Of a DNA stretch of 64,000 bases, positions 61,560-64,000 are shown piece by piece. Under the pieces are notes generated by a model that was not told the DNA's origin, made no database searches, and saw only the letters and a program-made list of their open reading frames with translations. Positions within the stretch are counted from its first letter, which is position 1. Each line of letters starts with the position of its first letter. This DNA comes from Motacilla alba alba (taxonomy: Eukaryota; Chordata; Aves; Passeriformes; Motacillidae). The position numbers and the translations under genes were made by a program. The stretch covers positions 6,236,872 to 6,300,871 of the forward strand of contig NC_052019.1 of assembly GCF_015832195.1 (NCBI RefSeq), in the 5' to 3' direction.

Positions 61560-64000
61560 GAAGCATCATCTCACTTTCCATTTCAGTGGGTGCTGAGTAC
61601 AACCACCAGGTGAGGATACAAAGTGCAGGTGCTACTGACCCAGCTTAAAGGCAATGGAGAACTGCTGAGCAAATGGATTTAAACACTGCAAGATGACAAA
61701 TGTTAAAGGCACAAATTACCCAGCCCATTACTTCACCATGTTTTGTTGAGAGTAATCACTGATTAAATGCTGGGTCATCAATTGCCAAGCAATGTTTAGC
61801 TTTGTATCATCCCAAAGTATCCCTTATCATGGCAGTGTTTGAATGTTCTCAGTTGGCAGCAGAAACAAGACAGTTGCATTAAGTTAAACCTCAGGATTAA
61901 ATCTGGTCTCCAGGGCAAAGGCAGAGTGATTACTACTCCTGTTTATAAACAGAGTTGCTCTAATCTTTTACTTGTAAATTTCCTCCTCCATCTGTTATCC
62001 ATCAGGGAACTGAAGCTTTAAGAAATTGTGCAGATGGCTTTAAGGCGCTGTAGTTCTTCTGCTAAGCAATGCCTTGGCCTGCTGGATGTGTACCTTGGAA
62101 ATCGAACTTTATTTGCCAAAACTGCACCTTTTTTAATCCAAGATCCTGCACTGAAGCCCAGTGCAAGGCATTTTTCACTGCCTCTTCTCCATAGAAAATG
62201 GGCTCCATTGTGTTGAAAGATGCAATGTGCAGTACCTGGGCCAAAGGATTAAACTTTCATCATCTGGGTTTGATACTTAGATTCTTGAGAGGAAATGAGT
62301 GTTAAGCATCCACTGCATGCCAGAATATATTGAAAGATTCCTTTAGCAATGCATGCCAGTACTTTAAAAATAGGGCACATTAGGGGTTTTTATGTGCTAG
62401 AGAACATTATCTCTTCTTAGAGCAAAGTTTTTGTGCCATGCTTGGTTTTTTAGTGAAACGAGGCAATTCTCCACAGTTTTTAAAATTATAGCGGTAGAAC
62501 AGAGGAAGCAGGAAAGCAGCCAAGGGAAGAGAGACAAAGGGGGTGACAACAAGCAACTCAACAAGAATGCAGGTCTGGGTAGATTTGGGCTGCCCACACT
62601 TGCGCATATAACATAGATATCAATAACATAATAACATCATTGGCAGTACTGGGGAAACTATTCCCTTGAGAGGCCTGAGACCAAAAAAAAAAAAAAAAAA
62701 AAAAAAGGCAGCCTAACCACAATCAGTGGTCTTCTGACACTGACTTTTGTAAACCTCAGGTTTAGCATCAGAATTCACAAATAATCAAATAATATCACAG
62801 ATATCACAAGGAATTCACATGAATTCAAATGAAAGGCACCATAAAACTCATAAGCACCTCAAGGAACAGGGTCTGACTATCTCCTGCAATAAACAGATAC
62901 TAACCTAGCACACTTTCAAGGTCACATTTGCACATAATACTCAAAAACCTCAGGTCAGCCTGGGTACAGCATCCTGCCAGAACCACCACGAGAGATTTCC
63001 AGGGCATGCTCTTTTGAGGTTAGTAACTGCATACAATCTGTCTATCATGGATTGCCATGACACTCCACATAGTCAGACTCCTCTGCATTCAATCTAAACC
63101 ATTCAGTTGAAATCCATGTAACTTCTGCACAATTTTTCATTTTCCATATTGCCTATAATACCATTAAAGGAAATTTCTCTTTTGTTACTCATCTATTCTT
63201 AGAAGCCTAATATGGGTGGTTGAATATCATTTGTAGAAAACATGCATTTACTCACAGAAAATTTATATGCAGATTTTGCTTTAAGAACTCTGTTCATTGA
63301 AGAAAACATATATTTGAGATTAAGACATAGAATCAAGGACAGGAAATCCAGGTGAAGCTTTCAGTTCTGTCCAAAGTTTTCTATGTCACTCTAGGCAAAT
63401 CACTTCACATCCTTCTTTCAACTCTGAATCTCTAGGATGAAGACTAAAATGGTTCCTCATTTTTCTTGAGTGTGCAAATGCATATAAAAATGTATTAGAG
63501 CTTTTGTTTAGATGAAGAAAACACTCATTTTTTATTTGTGGGGGCCCCTGTAAAATGAAGCTGTCTTGCTGGGCTGCTAAGTGTCTCTACAGTGCAAATA
63601 TAAATTACACACTTGATCCATTAGTACTCCAATTTTTCATAAAGTGTGATTCATTTCACCAGCCTAAAAGCTGGAAGTCTAATCTAAGCTGGCCTTCTAA
63701 ACACTGGCCAACAGAGAGAGGCATCTCCAGAGTATAATTTTTCCCACTGACTGTAGACACCTGGCACTCCATTCCATGGCCAAACTTAAGCATTTGTGTC
63801 ATTTAAGACGCTCCTTCAGTGCCCAGCTGGTCTCCAGGACATCTCTTGCCACCTCCACTGGTCCTGCATGGTCTCAGCACCCCATTGCACTGCAAAAGTC
63901 CTTCACTGAAACAGCCAAATAATGCTCCTAAGGGAGAGTTCAGCTGCTGTACCTAATTTAGGTGTGCAGGTGTCTGTGAGTGAATCAGGAGTCCAGGCAG
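61560..64000. other. Non-coding sequence, no gene seen
   Basis: Single-copy-looking sequence. Apart from the A run at 62,683-62,706 I see no repeat. All open frames are under 70 codons. Confidence 0.4.
62683..62706 (+). repeat. 24-nt poly-A run
   Basis: Uninterrupted run of 24 A residues. It could mark the 3' end of a retroposed copy, but the sequence before it is not recognisable. The only flanking direct repeat is ggcag (62,642-62,646 and 62,707-62,711), too short to count as a target-site duplication. Confidence 0.97.

Noticed and set aside
61587..61609. 23-bp stretch between 'catttcag' and '|gtgagg'
   Set aside because: Too short to distinguish from chance; it sits directly beside a CR1 insertion.
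62640..62711. Possible retroposed insert ending in A24 with ggcag flanks
   Set aside because: The 5-bp direct repeat is too short and the 36-bp insert is unrecognisable; more likely a simple A-run microsatellite.
1..64000. Endogenous retrovirus or other viral insertions
   Set aside because: No gag, pol or env-like motifs in any open frame and no paired LTR-like direct repeats seen by eye; solo LTRs could still be missed without a library search.
1..64000. tRNA, rRNA, CRISPR or operon-like features
   Set aside because: No cloverleaf with a GGTTCGA-type T arm, no rRNA-like blocks, no regularly spaced identical repeats, and the composition is vertebrate non-coding.

Overview
The window looks like 64 kb of a bird genome, most likely a passerine. 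The case rests on repeats: six diverged CR1 non-LTR retrotransposon fragments in both orientations. Several end in the CR1 3' signature, and at least two have the long C-terminal/3'UTR layout I know from songbird CR1 subfamilies. The rest is A+T-rich, CpG-poor, single-copy-looking sequence. It has the short random open frames expected of vertebrate intergenic or intronic DNA, and I see no operons, promoters with nearby genes, CRISPR arrays or rRNA/tRNA genes.

Layout. 1-15,500: single-copy sequence with a CR1 3' end (about 565-1094), an AAGGAG hexamer array (3341-3426), a triple 19-bp repeat (3592-3648), an alternating purine/pyrimidine tract (7339-7442) and a strongly A+T-rich block (about 13,250-14,660). 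15,540-15,813: a short open fragment resembling the C-terminal part of a non-CR1, probably RTE-type, reverse transcriptase. This is the most unusual identifiable element here. 15,820-25,600: single-copy sequence, a short minus-strand CR1 3' end (about 20,392-20,526), AT microsatellites, a perfect 24-bp hairpin (23,641-23,664) and an internally deleted plus-strand CR1 (about 24,855-25,606). 25,600-46,200: about 20 kb with no recognisable gene or large repeat. 46,226-64,000: a minus-strand CR1 3' end (about 46,226-46,504), an internal CR1 ORF2 piece (about 57,880-58,475), a very long TTCC array (59,167-59,580), another minus-strand CR1 3' end (about 61,264-61,552) and a 24-nt A run (62,683-62,706).

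No protein-coding gene can be named. Two short plus-strand stretches (52,136-52,355 and 60,230-60,280) are open, are bounded by good splice consensus sites and have matching phases, so they could be exons of an unrecognised gene. Chance is a serious alternative. I did not find a convincing new biological system. The leads worth checking are the RTE-like fragment and the candidate exon pair.
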